From: Lottia gigantea | Taxonomy: Eukaryota > Mollusca > Gastropoda > Lottiidae | Assembly: GCF_000327385.1 (NCBI RefSeq) | Contig: NW_008708846.1 | Span: forward strand, 1,082,382 to 1,146,381 | Reading direction: 5' to 3' | Length of the DNA: 64,000 bases | Part shown: in pieces, positions 22,241 to 32,975 of the stretch | Layout of the letters: each line of letters opens with the position of its first letter | Position numbering within the stretch: position 1 is the first letter of the stretch | The notes under the pieces: generated by a model | Seen by the model: the letters and a program-made list of their open reading frames with translations, nothing else | Database searches by the model: none | Told to the model about the DNA's origin: nothing | Program-made: the position numbers and the translations under genes

Positions 22241-23894
22241 ACCAGCAGACAAAGGGAAAGCCACAGTTATCATGGATAAGAAAGAGTACCAAGAAACTGT
22301 CACAGAACTACTTAGTGATGCGAAAACTTACAGAAGACTCCGCAAAAACCCAACGAGCATATACAAAGACACGTTGGATAAGAAGTTAAACGAACTTGAA
22401 TCCAGTAACCAAATTACCAATCAACTTAAATTTAAACTGAGATCAAGCCGCCACCCACGTCCACCATATGCCAGAGCAACAATTAAAATCCACAAAAACC
22501 CCATCAAGGCTCGGCTACTCATATGCTCTCGGGATTCTGTCTTCTATAACATCGCCCAACATCTTAGCAGAATCTTGGCACCTTTGGGGAAAACAGCTGA
22601 CTCATTCATTAAAGACTCAGAAGAATTTGTCACCAAATTGAAAGAACTGCAGATCACAGGGAAGATGTACTCATATGATGTTGTCGACTTATTCACCAAT
22701 GTCCCATGTAAAGATGTGTTGAGTATCATAAGAGATAAGATATCTAAATTAGAGACCCCACTTGATACTACACTTACTACAGACAGCATCGTCGATCTCA
22801 TTCAGATGTGTATGTCCTCTACCTACTTCACATGGGGAGATGAGATCTATGAACAAATCCACGGTCTACCTATGGGAAGCCCCTTGTCACCATTGATTAC
22901 TGAAATCTATATGACAGCCTTTGAGGAAAAGACCATGGAAACCTCTCCGATCTCACCAATCTGCTGGTTCCGGAAAGTTGATGACACCTTTGTCATGCTT
23001 AGAGCTGAAGATGACCCATCAGCTCTACTCCAGCATCTTAATGCTCAGCATAAGAGGATCAATTTCACCATGGAAGCAGAAGAAGATGACTCTATACCCT
23101 TTCTGGATGTGAGAATTAAGCGGTTAGGCGGTCAGTTGAAGACATGCGTGTATAGGAAACCTACACATACAGATCAGTATGTGAACTACCATTCCAACAC
23201 CCCTCAACATGTCAAAAGGGCAGCCATCACAGCGCTGGTCAGAAGAGCAAAAAGGATTTGTGACCCAGAATACTTTCAACAAGAATTACAACACATCAAG
23301 AAAGTATTCTGCTTGCACAACAACTACCCTCCAGCCTTTGTACATCAAGCTTTTCAATCCGTATTAATGGCAAAACCAACCAACCAACAGCCTAATCCCA
23401 ACAGACCATCAACCCGCTTAGTTATCCCATTCATCGGAAAGGCATCATACCAAATCAAGAAGATCCTGAAAAAGTCAGTCGGCATTGAAACAGTGTTCTC
23501 TGGCAACTCAACGCTTAAAGATTTGCTCAGAGCCAGTGGTAAATTGAATCCCTCCAACAACCAAAAACCTAAGGGATGTGTCTACCAAGTTGAGTGCTCC
23601 TGTGGAAGCTCGTATATAGGGGAAACAAAGAGACCCCTTGATGTTCGACTCAAAGACCATCAAGACAAGCCCGGCAATGAAGGAACATCTGCTGTGGCTG
23701 AACATCTTGCTATGGGAAGGAAAACAAGACATAAAGTCAACTTTGACAACACCAACATACTGACAATCAATAAGCACATAGATAAAACCAGAAGACTTCA
23801 TGAAGCTATCCACATCAGAAGATATCAGCCTGACCTTAACAGAGATGAAGGTGTTCGTTTATCGCATGCATATGATAAACTTATCAACTTGTAA
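22240..23894 (+). CDS. Penelope-like element reverse transcriptase with GIY-YIG endonuclease (N-truncated)
   Basis: The PLE protein copies element RNA into DNA at a nick it makes itself. Genuine PLE sequence begins at about 22240 with PADKGKATVIMDKKEYQE and stays open to the stop at 23892-23894. The open frame extends upstream to 22158, but there it is the antisense of the other copy, so no authentic start exists. RT blocks are MYSYDVVDLFTNVP (about 22665-22706), IHGLPMGSPLSPL (about 22857-22895), RKVDDTFVML (about 22972-23001) with the two catalytic Asp, and IPFLDVRIKR. The C-terminal GIY-YIG domain starts near CVYQVECSCGSSYIGETKRP (about 23577-23636), with RLKDH and a Cys-rich approach. No internal stop; RT fingers are incomplete, so activity is unlikely. 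Confidence 0.88.
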
Positions 23895-24201
23895 TTATTC
23901 ATATTCAAAAACAATTTCCAACTTTAAGCATAGTTAGTTATATGAACAATGTAATTTCTATTAATAAAAGACTCCAATACCAGCAATAGTTGTTTATTTA
24001 ATCTTCAATTAATCTTTTTTAATTCATTTACTTTACTTCAATTATTTTACTTAATCAGCCTGTATGTTATCTTAAGAATTATATACCTCTTATTGTACCT
24101 GTTAAAATTTAATGTAATGTATCAATAAACCATTTTCTCTTGTGTGTTCTTAATAATAAGCATTAATGTATATATAGTTTGCCCATCACTTCTTCTCATT
24201 A

Positions 24202-24244
24202 TGTGCCTGAGGACGACGGGAGAAACACGTCGAAACGTTGCATA
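24202..24244 (+). ncRNA. Hammerhead ribozyme-like motif, right PLE copy
   Basis: CTGAGGA (24207-24213) fits the CUGANGA core. A hairpin follows (GAC/GTC or CGACG/CGTCG), then GAAA (24232-24235) and CGTT. TGTGC before the core can pair with GCATA after it, forming helix I, and AC/GU would be a minimal helix III with cleavage after GUU. PLEs are known to carry hammerhead motifs with very short helix III in their terminal repeats. A possible unpaired C at the base of helix II weakens the call. Activity is unknown. Confidence 0.5.
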
Positions 24245-24416
24245 AAACTTTAACCAGTGATTGTTGTTCCATAAAGCTGTGTCTATATATGATTCAGAAT
24301 ATCTTAAGCCAAAAAGGTAGGAATGTTGGTCAGTAAAGACCCCCAGGTGACCGACATGCACTACTATTGGACGGCAAACGTATTCAATTATCTACTTGGT
24401 GTAACCTTCGATAGAA

Positions 24417-25357
24417 TATAGCTTGCGTTGCAAGGTAACATACCCCCACTGGCAGCTGTCAGAAATAATAAAACAGTGTTTAGTGACTAAAGTACGAATT
24501 TTCTCATATTGAAGAAATTATTTATGCTGAATAATTCCAAATATTTTTTTAAAATCAATATCAATAACCCCAATACAACAAACAATTAAATCACACAGCT
24601 CTAATCAAGGGCAAAAATCAACTTTTGACGTGTGTTTACAAAGTCAAGGGCAATAACTCAAAATATGTTCATCAAAAATATCTCTTGTTAGAACTTGTCC
24701 GAGATCTTATCAATTCCAATGATCACACCAAGTTTCATCAGAATCGGTTAAAAACTGTAGCTTCAATCCTGCTCACGAACTATTTTTAACAAATTTCGAC
24801 CCGTTTTAACAAAGTCAAGGGCAATAACTCAAAAACCGTTCATCGAAAATGCGTCAAGTTAGAACTTGTCCAAGATCTTATCAATTCCAATGATCACACT
24901 AAGTTTCATCAGAATCGGTTGAAAACTGTAGCTTCAATCCTGCTCACGAACTATTTTTAACAAATTTCGACGCGTTTTAACGAAGTCAAGGGCAATAACT
25001 CAAAAACCGTTCATCAAAAATGCGTCAAGTTAGAACTTGTCCGAGATCTTATCAATTCAAATGATCACACCAAGTTTCATCAGAATCGGTTGAAAACTAT
25101 AGCTTCAATCCTGCACCACGAACTATTTTTAACAAATTTCAAAGCGTTTTAACAAAGTGGGGCAATAACTCAAAAAGCGTTCAACGAAAATATGTCAAAT
25201 TCGAACTTGACCGAGATCTTATCAATCTAAAGCATCACACCAAGTTTGATCAAAATCAGATAAAAACTGTAGTCTCTATAGTGCTCACAAGAAATGTTGA
25301 CCGACGGACCGAGGCGACTACAATATTCGACCACATATTCATGTGGGCGTATAAAAA
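24417..25357 (+). repeat. GCH-B element, complete
   Basis: Head GCTTGCGTTGCAAGG (a variant palindrome), CCCCCACTGGCAGCTGTCAG, then the B-specific 5' region (AAACAGTGTTTAGTGACTAA, TCTCATATTGAAGAAATTAT). Body B units follow at about 170-bp spacing (GTCAAGGGCAATAACTCAAA, CACCAAGTTTCATCAGAATC). The tail is GACCGACGGACCGAGGCGAC and a hairpin closing in ATGTGGGCGTATAAAAA at 25357. No coding. Confidence 0.85.
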
Positions 25358-25396
25358 CTCTCATTGGAACCTCACATTAAAAACATCACAAACAGA

Positions 25397-26240
25397 TGCT
25401 AAACTGTGCTGAACTTAATGAGGAATATATCTGGCAATGTTGTGACACTCATGATGATCTATCGTGCGCTGATCCGGCCCATCTTGGACTACGGTTCACA
25501 GGCATTCATGACCCCCAGACCAATGCTCCTTCATAAGTTAGATGTCATACAGCACAAAGCCCTCCGACTAGCCACCGGAGTAGGTATCGGCATGAAAGAG
25601 GAGTCTTTACTCCAAGATGTTGGTGAGGTTCCTCTTCAAATCCGCAGAGAGGAGTTAGCCCTTAGATACTGGTCAAAATTGAAGCACCTGGGAGAATCAT
25701 CTCCTACCTACCTCGAGACCGAGAGGTTCAGACGATAAGATTTGGACATCGCTCGAACGATCGTCTTAACTGATATGGATCCATGGTGGTTAGAAAGCAT
25801 AACCCGGATGTTGGTACAACGGGTCTGGGGATCTACGTCCCCTCAGGCAGCACAAGAAATATTCTGCTGGCCACTATCATTCAAATTATGTAGTACTAAG
25901 CGACTCGTAAAGTAGCCTGACATCGTTACTCAACGATTCCTCTAATTCTCAAGCGGAGCTAGTGGATGAAATCAGGCAAGCGTGCTTACTTGTACATAGT
26001 CAAGGCAAATCAATCGAGTTGGCATGGATTCATGTCGGCATACAAGGGAACGAAATCACAAATACAAACTAAAGCTATGTCCCTGTGGTGAAGCTGGCAC
26101 GGCCGAACACCTGTTGATCCATTGTGGGCAACTAAGGGAATTAAGGAAATCGCTGGTCGAGATAATGAAAAGATATAGGCTGGATTACACCTTTCAGAAT
26201 ATTCTGTCCCATATGCATACATGTGTACAGGTCAGGAAAA
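25397..26240 (+). pseudogene. I-like LINE 3' end: RT tail, RNase H remnant, CCHC
   Basis: 25406-25738 reads MIYRALIRPILDYGSQAF, IQHKALRLATGVG and EVPLQIRREELALRYW, the region after the RT core in Jockey/I-type LINEs. About 26010-26054 reads ELAWIHVGIQGNE, the last RNase H block (WxHVGIxGNE). About 26075-26125 reads CPCGEAGTAEHLLIHC, the terminal Cys/His motif. The three pieces are in different frames, so several indels have occurred. The 5' part is missing because the copy is truncated or replaced by the GCH-B element. Confidence 0.8.
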
Positions 26241-27960
26241 AAAATTCTTTTTTTCATTTTTTTTTAAAATAAGCTTTAAGCCTTGTAAATTAATTAAATT
26301 GATCATAGGCCTACATGACACAGTAAAAATTAACAATCTATAATGAGGGATAATTCTAGAAATAGTGCCTGATATTTCAAATTTAGGGGCCCAAAAAGTA
26401 ATTTGATATTGACATTCTTCAGTATTGATTGAATCAAAAATAATGTCAAAGTGAAATGATGTTTGAAAACAAGAAATCAAGCATGATCCCAGCCCTCTAA
26501 ATTAAATGGTACCGGTAGGCCTACATATAATACCATATTAAAAAAACAGTATGTTCTGAAAGCAATATTTAGTAAATAATATGTACTGGCAATGTTACTT
26601 TTTCCAAAGGTGTAATTCATGACACCTAAAATATCTCCAGTCCGATCATTAAATACTTTTCCTGCAACACTCTCGCGAAGTATTGAACTGAAGTTACCGC
26701 TTCCATTTTGACATTCTTCAGATATAATATGGAAAGACTTGCAGTAGTAAGCCTGTTATGAAGGCAATAAATGAATGTTTACAGGCTACAGTAAAATTAC
26801 AAACGATTATATGTAAGTTTGAGTTTACATAAGAATTAGACATCCAGTCGCGTATGATAATCTACCGATAATGAAATAGAATTCTGATAAAGAAGCCTAA
26901 TATAGACCTCACAGATTGACACTGACGGTATAAAATACTGAGAAGACTTCAAGATTTGGTATAAAATACTGAGAAGACTTCAAGATTTCGATTTCTAGTA
27001 AAAGTAGGGCTACCATAAAATTTATTGTCAAAGCGAAAGTAGAATCTATTCGATGTTGTTATATAAAGTGTGTCACGTGGGCTTAAAATACACATTATCG
27101 GGTGAAAATAGATCAAATCACCAACTTAATTGGGGGATTAATTAATCAGGCAATGATAATATTATTACGTGATGAGATTAACACGTGTTACCGGCAATTA
27201 AGATACAAGTAATGATAGATATATTGTTGATTTATGGTAGAGAATTTGAACATTGAAAACGGTAGGTCCCGTGAAAATTTTATCAGGAAAAAACCAAAAA
27301 TCGGTAGAATCGGGTATCCCGTCGGTAGAGCAGTAGACAACATGCAAAAGCGGTAGAAACCCGATAACATCGGTAGATTACACATGTATGCCCATACCGG
27401 GGAGGGTATGTCAACAATCTGTGAGACAGTTTATTATTTTCTGAGTGAGTCACAAATGATCACATAAAGTAGCACATCAGAAGAGCTCCCTGCTCCTCTG
27501 TAGATGTGGCGATCATTGCGGACTTAGTCCGCGATAGATCGTCAAGAAGAATCACAGAAGAAGAACGCAGTATCAAGACTACAGAAGAAGAATCAGAAGA
27601 AACCATGGGAGCAACCCGTTCCTTACTCAACGTCTGCGATATGGAATTTTTTCCGAAGCTGACACCATCCGAAGAAGAAGAGACTGTAGCAATGAGTGAC
27701 AATGGCGCGTGTCCGTCTTAACTCTGTCAGGCCCGCTCGTAATCTTACATTGAAGCGCTTCAATGGGTTGTTTGGTATCTGTCGATTTGTACCGAACTAG
27801 TCAAAATCTTCCTGCGTACTCATTTATACTTACTCTAGTTTAGTTAAGGGTGAGTTACAGCCGCAAATGTGGTTTTTGACTCCTTTTATAATCTTTAGTA
27901 ATTAGCCAGGATTCAACGGGTAACAAACGGTTATTGCCATCAATTACCCGGTTCATAACA
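26241..27960. other. No gene supported; short open stretch and small repeats
   Basis: A minus-strand stretch near 26745-26570 reads FHIISEECQNGSGNFSSILR and GKVFNDRTGDILGV and is coding-like, but no family is recognised. A 31-bp tandem duplication (GGTATAAAATACTGAGAAGA) lies near 26929-26990. At 27235-27375 CGGTAG recurs several times. 27506-27721 is open in both strands (GAAGAAGAA-rich) without family signal. Confidence 0.4.
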
Positions 27961-27964
27961 TTTA

Positions 27965-28300
27965 CTAACCGTTTCAAGACTATTGCTCGCTAATCTGAAG
28001 GTCCAGGGTTCGATCCCGGCATAGGTTGAGATAATACTTTTGGATTTTTCAACCTGTCAGTGGTGTAGGTAAGATGGGCTGACATGGAAAAAGTGTCTAG
28101 TTGTTCGGATGGGTCAATAAACTGAGGCCCCGTGTGCTACAGGCTGTGCACGTTAAAGATCTCTCGACAGTTGAAAATCGAAAAAGAGCAGGCTAATGCC
28201 GCTGTTCCTCATTGCACCCTGTATGACGTTGCCCATCTTCATTAGCCCATGTGGTGCAGAAAAGTAGGACGTAAAACTCCATTCATTTCATTGCATTTTT
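27965..28300 (+). mobile_element. tRNA-derived SINE
   Basis: GGTTCGATCCC at 28007-28017 is a perfect RNA polymerase III B box within a tRNA-like head (TTGCTCGCTAATCTGAAGG). The body has GCACGTTAAAGATCTCTCG and AAAGAGCAGGCTAATGCCGC. The 3' end is GTAAAACTCCATTCATTTCA. The A-box side is degenerate, so the head may be truncated. A fragment of its 3' end is inverted at 61684-61745. Confidence 0.8.
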
Positions 28301-28929
28301 CTACAATCCCTTTAAGTTAAAGATGGGTTCCCTTACTTTCATTTATGAAAATGAAAATGCTAATACTTATATGGATAGGAAGTAGAGATGTTCTAATGAC
28401 TTAGAAAAATACCAGTTTGTCTCACAGGTCCATAATTAATTCATAATTAGCTAAATTAGAAGAGAATTACCAGCAGAATTCCAATGAGTGACCGCTCAAA
28501 GGAGGTTATTAAAAGTTTTTTTTTTTTTGTCCAGTCTGTACATACATGGACATTTACGATTGTTTAAAACTCTAAATTGTATGCAATAAGAACATAATGA
28601 TATGATAAAGAATACATGATAATTCATTAGAAAAACCAATTAATACAAAAGTTTGCTTAATTTGAATCTAAAAAATAAGGAAACCCATCTTTAACAACGG
28701 TAGTCATAGTTTATTGTTTTTGTAATAAGAAATGTTTTCACTATAAGTGAAGTAAGTGCAAGCATGAATGGTCAAATCAAAACAGCAGTGAAATATACCC
28801 ATAATGACTAGTGATGCCAACAGTGCTATTGTAACTGATATGATAAAGGTTTTCAAAGTATGGAAAGATAATTTCAGCTCTCTGTTCAATGCCTCAGCGG
28901 ATAATAAAGCTTAACAACTACAAGAAAAG
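28301..28929. other. No gene recognised
   Basis: AT-rich sequence with a T run (28515-28527) and a short MNRELKLSF-type open stretch on the minus strand that lies in antisense of LINE sequence. Nothing else supported. Confidence 0.4.
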
Positions 28930-30485
28930 AAGACCCGAATCTGAATAATCCTATAACCAAGAAGGAAGTTAAAGATGCAGTAAAGAGTTTGAAAACTAGG
29001 AAATCAACTGGATTTGACAACATTCCAAGTGAGGTCTTGAAGAACAACACTGTAATTAGATAGCTTGCCAGGCAAGGTAACATACGCCCACTGGCAGCTG
29101 CCAGAAATGATAAAACAGTCTTTAGTGACTAATGTATGAATTTTCTCATATTTAAGAAATTTTAATAGTTTGAATTCATTGATATATATATTTACTGCCA
29201 GTTATTTATGCTGAGAAATTCCACCAATTTTTAAAAATCAATATCAATAACCTAAATACATCAAATTATCTCAACAATATACATGATCACACCATGTTTC
29301 ATTAAAATCAGTTGAAAACTGTAGTCCCTATTGTGTTCACAAGAAATGTTGACGGACAGACGGACCAACGGACAGGGGCAACAGCAATATACATCCACAT
29401 TTCCATGTGGGCGTAAAAGAAACTGTTACAAAGAAAATGATAAGCTTGTTTTGAAAATGGAACTGTGCCAGCAGAATGGAATCCAAACATCATCCATCCG
29501 ATCCTGAAACCAGACAGCGAAGACAAAATTAACTCGAACAACTACAGAGGTATATCTCTTATATCAGTAAGTAAGGTCTATTGTTTTATTCTGAACAAAA
29601 GGATAAATGCTTATTTTGAAACGTCAAAAAAAGCCTGTCCGATTTTCAAAATGGCTTCAGGAAACAACGTAGCTGTTCTGACCATGTATTTACCCTGCAT
29701 AATATTGTAAACGAACGTAAGGACAAAAAACTTTTTTATATGTTTGTTTATTTCCAAAGACCTCTGCTGTGGTACAAACTAAAAACATGTGGGATTTCGG
29801 GAAAAATGTTTATGTGCATTACAAAGTTTATACAGTGACACAAAAAGTGCAGTTAGGATTAACAATCATATGACAAATTGGTTTGTAACTTCATGCAACT
29901 TAGTGCAAGACTGGTGAGAAAAGAGGAAATTATTTTTAAATGTAGCAAAAACAAAGATTGTCCACTTCCGACCAAAATCAATGCTTAGATTCATTCATAT
30001 CTTTAAATGTAGTAACAATATTATTAATTATAGCGAATTTTATAGATATCTCAGCTTGTGACTACATGAACCTTTAGATATGCACAAAACAGCATCTGAA
30101 CTGGCAAAATCGGCTAATAGAGCACTATGGTCACTAGGGTCAATTTCAACAAGTTTTTAACAGTTTATATAAATCTCTTGTTGAGCCAACACTGTTTTAC
30201 TGTGTGGGGATATGAGGCATTAAATCTTTTTCTTTTATTAATTCAGTCAAGAGACAATTAAGTTTTTCTTGGGTGTAGGTAGGTTTACATCCAATTTGTC
30301 GACACAGAGTGATATAGGGTGGACTTCATGTTTCACAAAGCAGAAATTAGAATGTATCCGGCAACTGTGCAAACTCTATAGGTTAGATAAAAATTGTTTT
30401 CTGTTTAAATTGTTTCAGTATTTACATGTTATTAGAAGAACCTATAATAAAAGAACTTATAGGAATTCTAAAGAAACCCCCTAAG
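28930..30485 (+). pseudogene. LINE reverse transcriptase, degenerate, split by GCH-B
   Basis: 28944-29057 reads ITKKEVKDAVKSLKTRKSTG and FDNIPSEVLKN, the first RT block. After the inserted repeat (29058-29418), 29456-29700 reads GTVPAEWNPNIIHPILKPDS and NNYRGISLISVSKVYCFILN. Farther on come QNGFRKQRSCSDHVFTL and, at 30240-30480, FFLGVGRFTSNLSTQSDIGW, a C-terminal block common to a group of invertebrate LINEs. Frames change at least five times. The catalytic Asp pair is no longer readable with confidence. Confidence 0.75.
29058..29418 (+). repeat. GCH-B element, short
   Basis: Head with intact CTTGCCAGGCAAG, ACATACGCCCACTGGCAGCT and the B 5' region, one partial body unit, the GACGGACAGACGGACCAACG tract and a hairpin closing ATGTGGGCGTAAAA. 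At about 360 bp it is the shortest complete copy here, showing that unit number varies from about one to ten. Confidence 0.85.
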
Positions 30486-30850
30486 TTGAATCATACGTAG
30501 ATTCTTAAGAAGAATATTTCTTTTTTATGTTTGTAATGTTTGGGTAACTTTTTCAATTTTTTTTTAAATTGATGGGTTCATATTTTATAAACTTACAGCA
30601 TGGAATTTTGAACATAATTGGAAGTTTTGAAGGGGTGGGGTTACACAGCACTTATAGTGAGGTTCACATTTGCAGGCAATTCAGTGGAGGACTCAGTTGT
30701 TGAACGCTTTAGTTCCCTCTAAGCATATATTACTTTTTTTCACAAAATTTGCAAAATGCCAAACATCTGCTTTTATGCTACACATGACTCTAATTTCATC
30801 ATGGACAACTGATAATGATTTTTAATTGTATGATTTGATGATATACTCAC
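30486..30850. other. Annexin intron or 3' flank, nothing recognised
   Basis: AT-rich sequence directly downstream of the last visible annexin exon on the minus strand. No further annexin exon (the next would be expected to be about 80 nt) was recognised here or farther left. Confidence 0.4.
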
Positions 30851-30941
30851 TCATTTTATAAGCTTCATTTATATCACGTATATCAGCATTAGCTCTTGTA
30901 CACAATATTTCAATAAGCGTAGCTTCATCTGTTCCAGCACC
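30851..30941 (-). CDS. Annexin, core exon (91 nt), start of repeat 2
   Basis: Reads GAGTDEATLIEILCTRANAD then IRDINEAYKM, the opening of an annexin repeat with the GxGT calcium loop. The acceptor AG is at 30943-30942 and the donor GTGAGT starts at 30850. It begins in phase 0, matching the end of exon 43791-43678 (KRAMR), and ends with one extra base. The 91-nt length is the one I recall for the equivalent annexin exon. The intron before it is 12.7 kb and holds a Tc1 element, a piggyBac remnant, LINE ends and many repeats. Exons for the rest of repeats 2-4 are not in the window. Confidence 0.92.
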
Positions 30942-31329
30942 CTAAATTTAAATACATTAGATTAGCATGAGGGGACCAAAAAACAGCAGATGACATAGGG
31001 TATTCCTATCTATAACAATTCACTTATGTGTCAATTCATCCTGTCAAAACCATGACCCTGTAATTAAATATTTTGATTTATATGGATGATACAGAATTAA
31101 GTAAGACTTTTGGTAAAGAATTGAAGCTGAGAGAAAATGAAAACGTAATGTTTTTTGTTTATACCTTCTTCATTTCTCTTCTACCTTAACTGCCGTCTGA
31201 TTGTTCAGATATAAATACAGTAAGACCCATCTCATTTCAACGTTCACAAAAAAAGTTGAATGGGCTTAGTTTAATACTGGTAAATACTAGTTTAAGACCA
31301 TGTCAAAATCCATATTCGGGATACTATAG

Positions 31330-31905
31330 AAAAACTAAGTAGTCCTAGAGTCCAACATGTTTCAAGAGCACAGAAGCCCTATTCCTCATGGACAGACACA
31401 CATGAAAAGTCGGATAGTTGTTAAGTAACATTCCTGCATTCTTCTCATGGTAGGAATCCAATATGGCTTTATAAAATGATGATCTTATGAAGATGCAGTG
31501 GATCAAAATACGCCCCCATTTAATTTGTTAATAAAGTAGAAGACATACAAAACATTTCACAAATTTTTTCCTGACATTTCAAGTGTGTCTGTCCCCGAGG
31601 AAAGGGGCTTTTGTGCTTTCAAAACATGTTGGAATTTGGACTTTTGGACTACTTTTTTTTTTGTAGCAGATTATTTTTTTGAATGTTTACCCATGTGTTG
31701 TGCTTCAGAGTATCCATATTATTTGGATCATCTTTAAATGAACCTGTAAATAACTTTGTGAAATGGTTCGTGAGTCTTCTGTTTTATTGAACAAATGAAA
31801 TGGGGGGTGTATTTTGATCCACTGCATCTTCTTAAGCATAGGTTATTGAACGATCATCATTTTATAAAGCCATATTGCACTCCGACCATGAGAAACCTCA
31901 AACCT
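31330..31905. repeat. Inverted PLE-like terminal repeats (pLTR relics)
   Basis: Two inversely related copies. The block at 31345-31396 (minus: GAGGAATAGGGC, GAAACATGTTGG) matches 31597-31642 (GAGGAAAGGGGCTTTTGTGC, AACATGTTGG). The block at 31436-31545 matches 31770-31895 inverted (GATCCACTGCATCTTC, ATCATCATTTTATAAAGCC). The order in each copy is permuted, as if one copy spans the junction of a tandem pair. The GAGGA...GAAAC pattern recalls decayed hammerhead cores of Penelope-like ends. Confidence 0.55.
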
Positions 31906-32975
31906 CAAACATCAAATTATCATCGAAATTTAAACATGAACAATGTTTTCGAACCTCAATATATACATGCATACCAAGTTTCATTAAGATCGGTTAAAAC
32001 CTGTAGCCTTTATCGTGCCTACAAGTCCAATTTGATGTGTCTATATTACGTCAAGGGAAATAACTCTAACACCGATCATCCAATTGATTCAAAGTTCGAA
32101 CTTGACTGAGATCTCATCAATATATACAGGCATACTAAGTTTCATCAAGATCGATTAAAATCTGTAGCCTCTATTGTGTTTACAAGCCAAATTTTATGCG
32201 TGTTTACTAAGTCAATGGCAATTAACTCTGAAACCAATCATCCGATTGTTACCAATTACGAACTATTTAATATTTACATGCAAACCTAGTTTCATCTAGG
32301 TTGGATAAAAACTTGATTCGTTCTTACTAAGTCATGTCAGTAACTTTGAAACCAATCATCCCATTATTACCAATTTCGAACCTGACTGAGATCTCATCAA
32401 TATATACATGCATACCAAGTTTCATCAAGATCAGATAAAAACTGTAGTCTCTATTGCGTTTACAAGTCAAATTTGACAGGTTTTTACTAAGTCAAGGGCA
32501 ATAACTCTGAAACTGTTCATCCAATTATTACCAATTTCTAACTTGACCGAGATCTCATCATGCATATCTAGTTTCATCAAGATTGGATAAAAACTGTAGT
32601 CTCTATCTTGCCTGCAAGCCAAATTTGAAAAGTCAAGGGCAATAACTCAGAAAGCCTTCATCTGATTGATACCAATTACGAACTCGAGTGAGAACTCATC
32701 AATATATACATGCATACCAAGTTTCATCAAGATCAGATAAAAACTGTGGTCTCTATCGTGCCTACAAGCCAATTTTGACGTGTTTTTACTAAATCAAGGG
32801 CAATAACTGACACCGTTCATCCGTTTATTACCAAATTTGAACGTATCCGAGATCTCATCAATATATACACGCATACCAAGTTTCATCAAGATCAAACTAG
32901 TCAAACAAATAACTCTTAAATCGTTCATCCAATTAATCTCATTTTCGGACTTGACTGAAGTCTCATCAATATATA
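31905..32975 (+). repeat. GCH-E tandem array, left part
   Basis: Units of about 150-160 bp: CATACCAAGTTTCATCAAGA recurs near 32410, 32713 and 32873, with a variant near 32562. Each also has GAGATCTCATCAATATATAC and GTCAAGGGCAATAACTCTG. No head or closing hairpin was seen. The array is cut at 32975 by a Tc1 element and resumes at 34477. Confidence 0.8.

Larger units (their letters stand above)
19706..24302. mobile_element. Head-to-head pair of Penelope-like elements with 12-bp target duplication
   Basis: GATTCAGAATAT occurs at 19706-19717 and 24291-24302, bounding the whole unit. Inside, a minus-strand copy (about 22240 down to 19752) and a plus-strand copy (about 22240-24290) meet head to head. 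The two arms are nearly identical over RT coding and 3' UTR, so the event is recent. The plus copy is 5' truncated within the RT relative to the minus copy. The left outer end has an extra 34 bases (19718-19751) that the right end lacks. Inverted partial copies and a short one-sided extension are known features of Penelope elements. The gap at 20241-20889 removes part of the minus copy. Confidence 0.85.

Noticed and set aside
27506-27721. 71-residue acidic open frame as a gene
   Set aside because: Open on both strands because of GAA-type low complexity; no family recognised.
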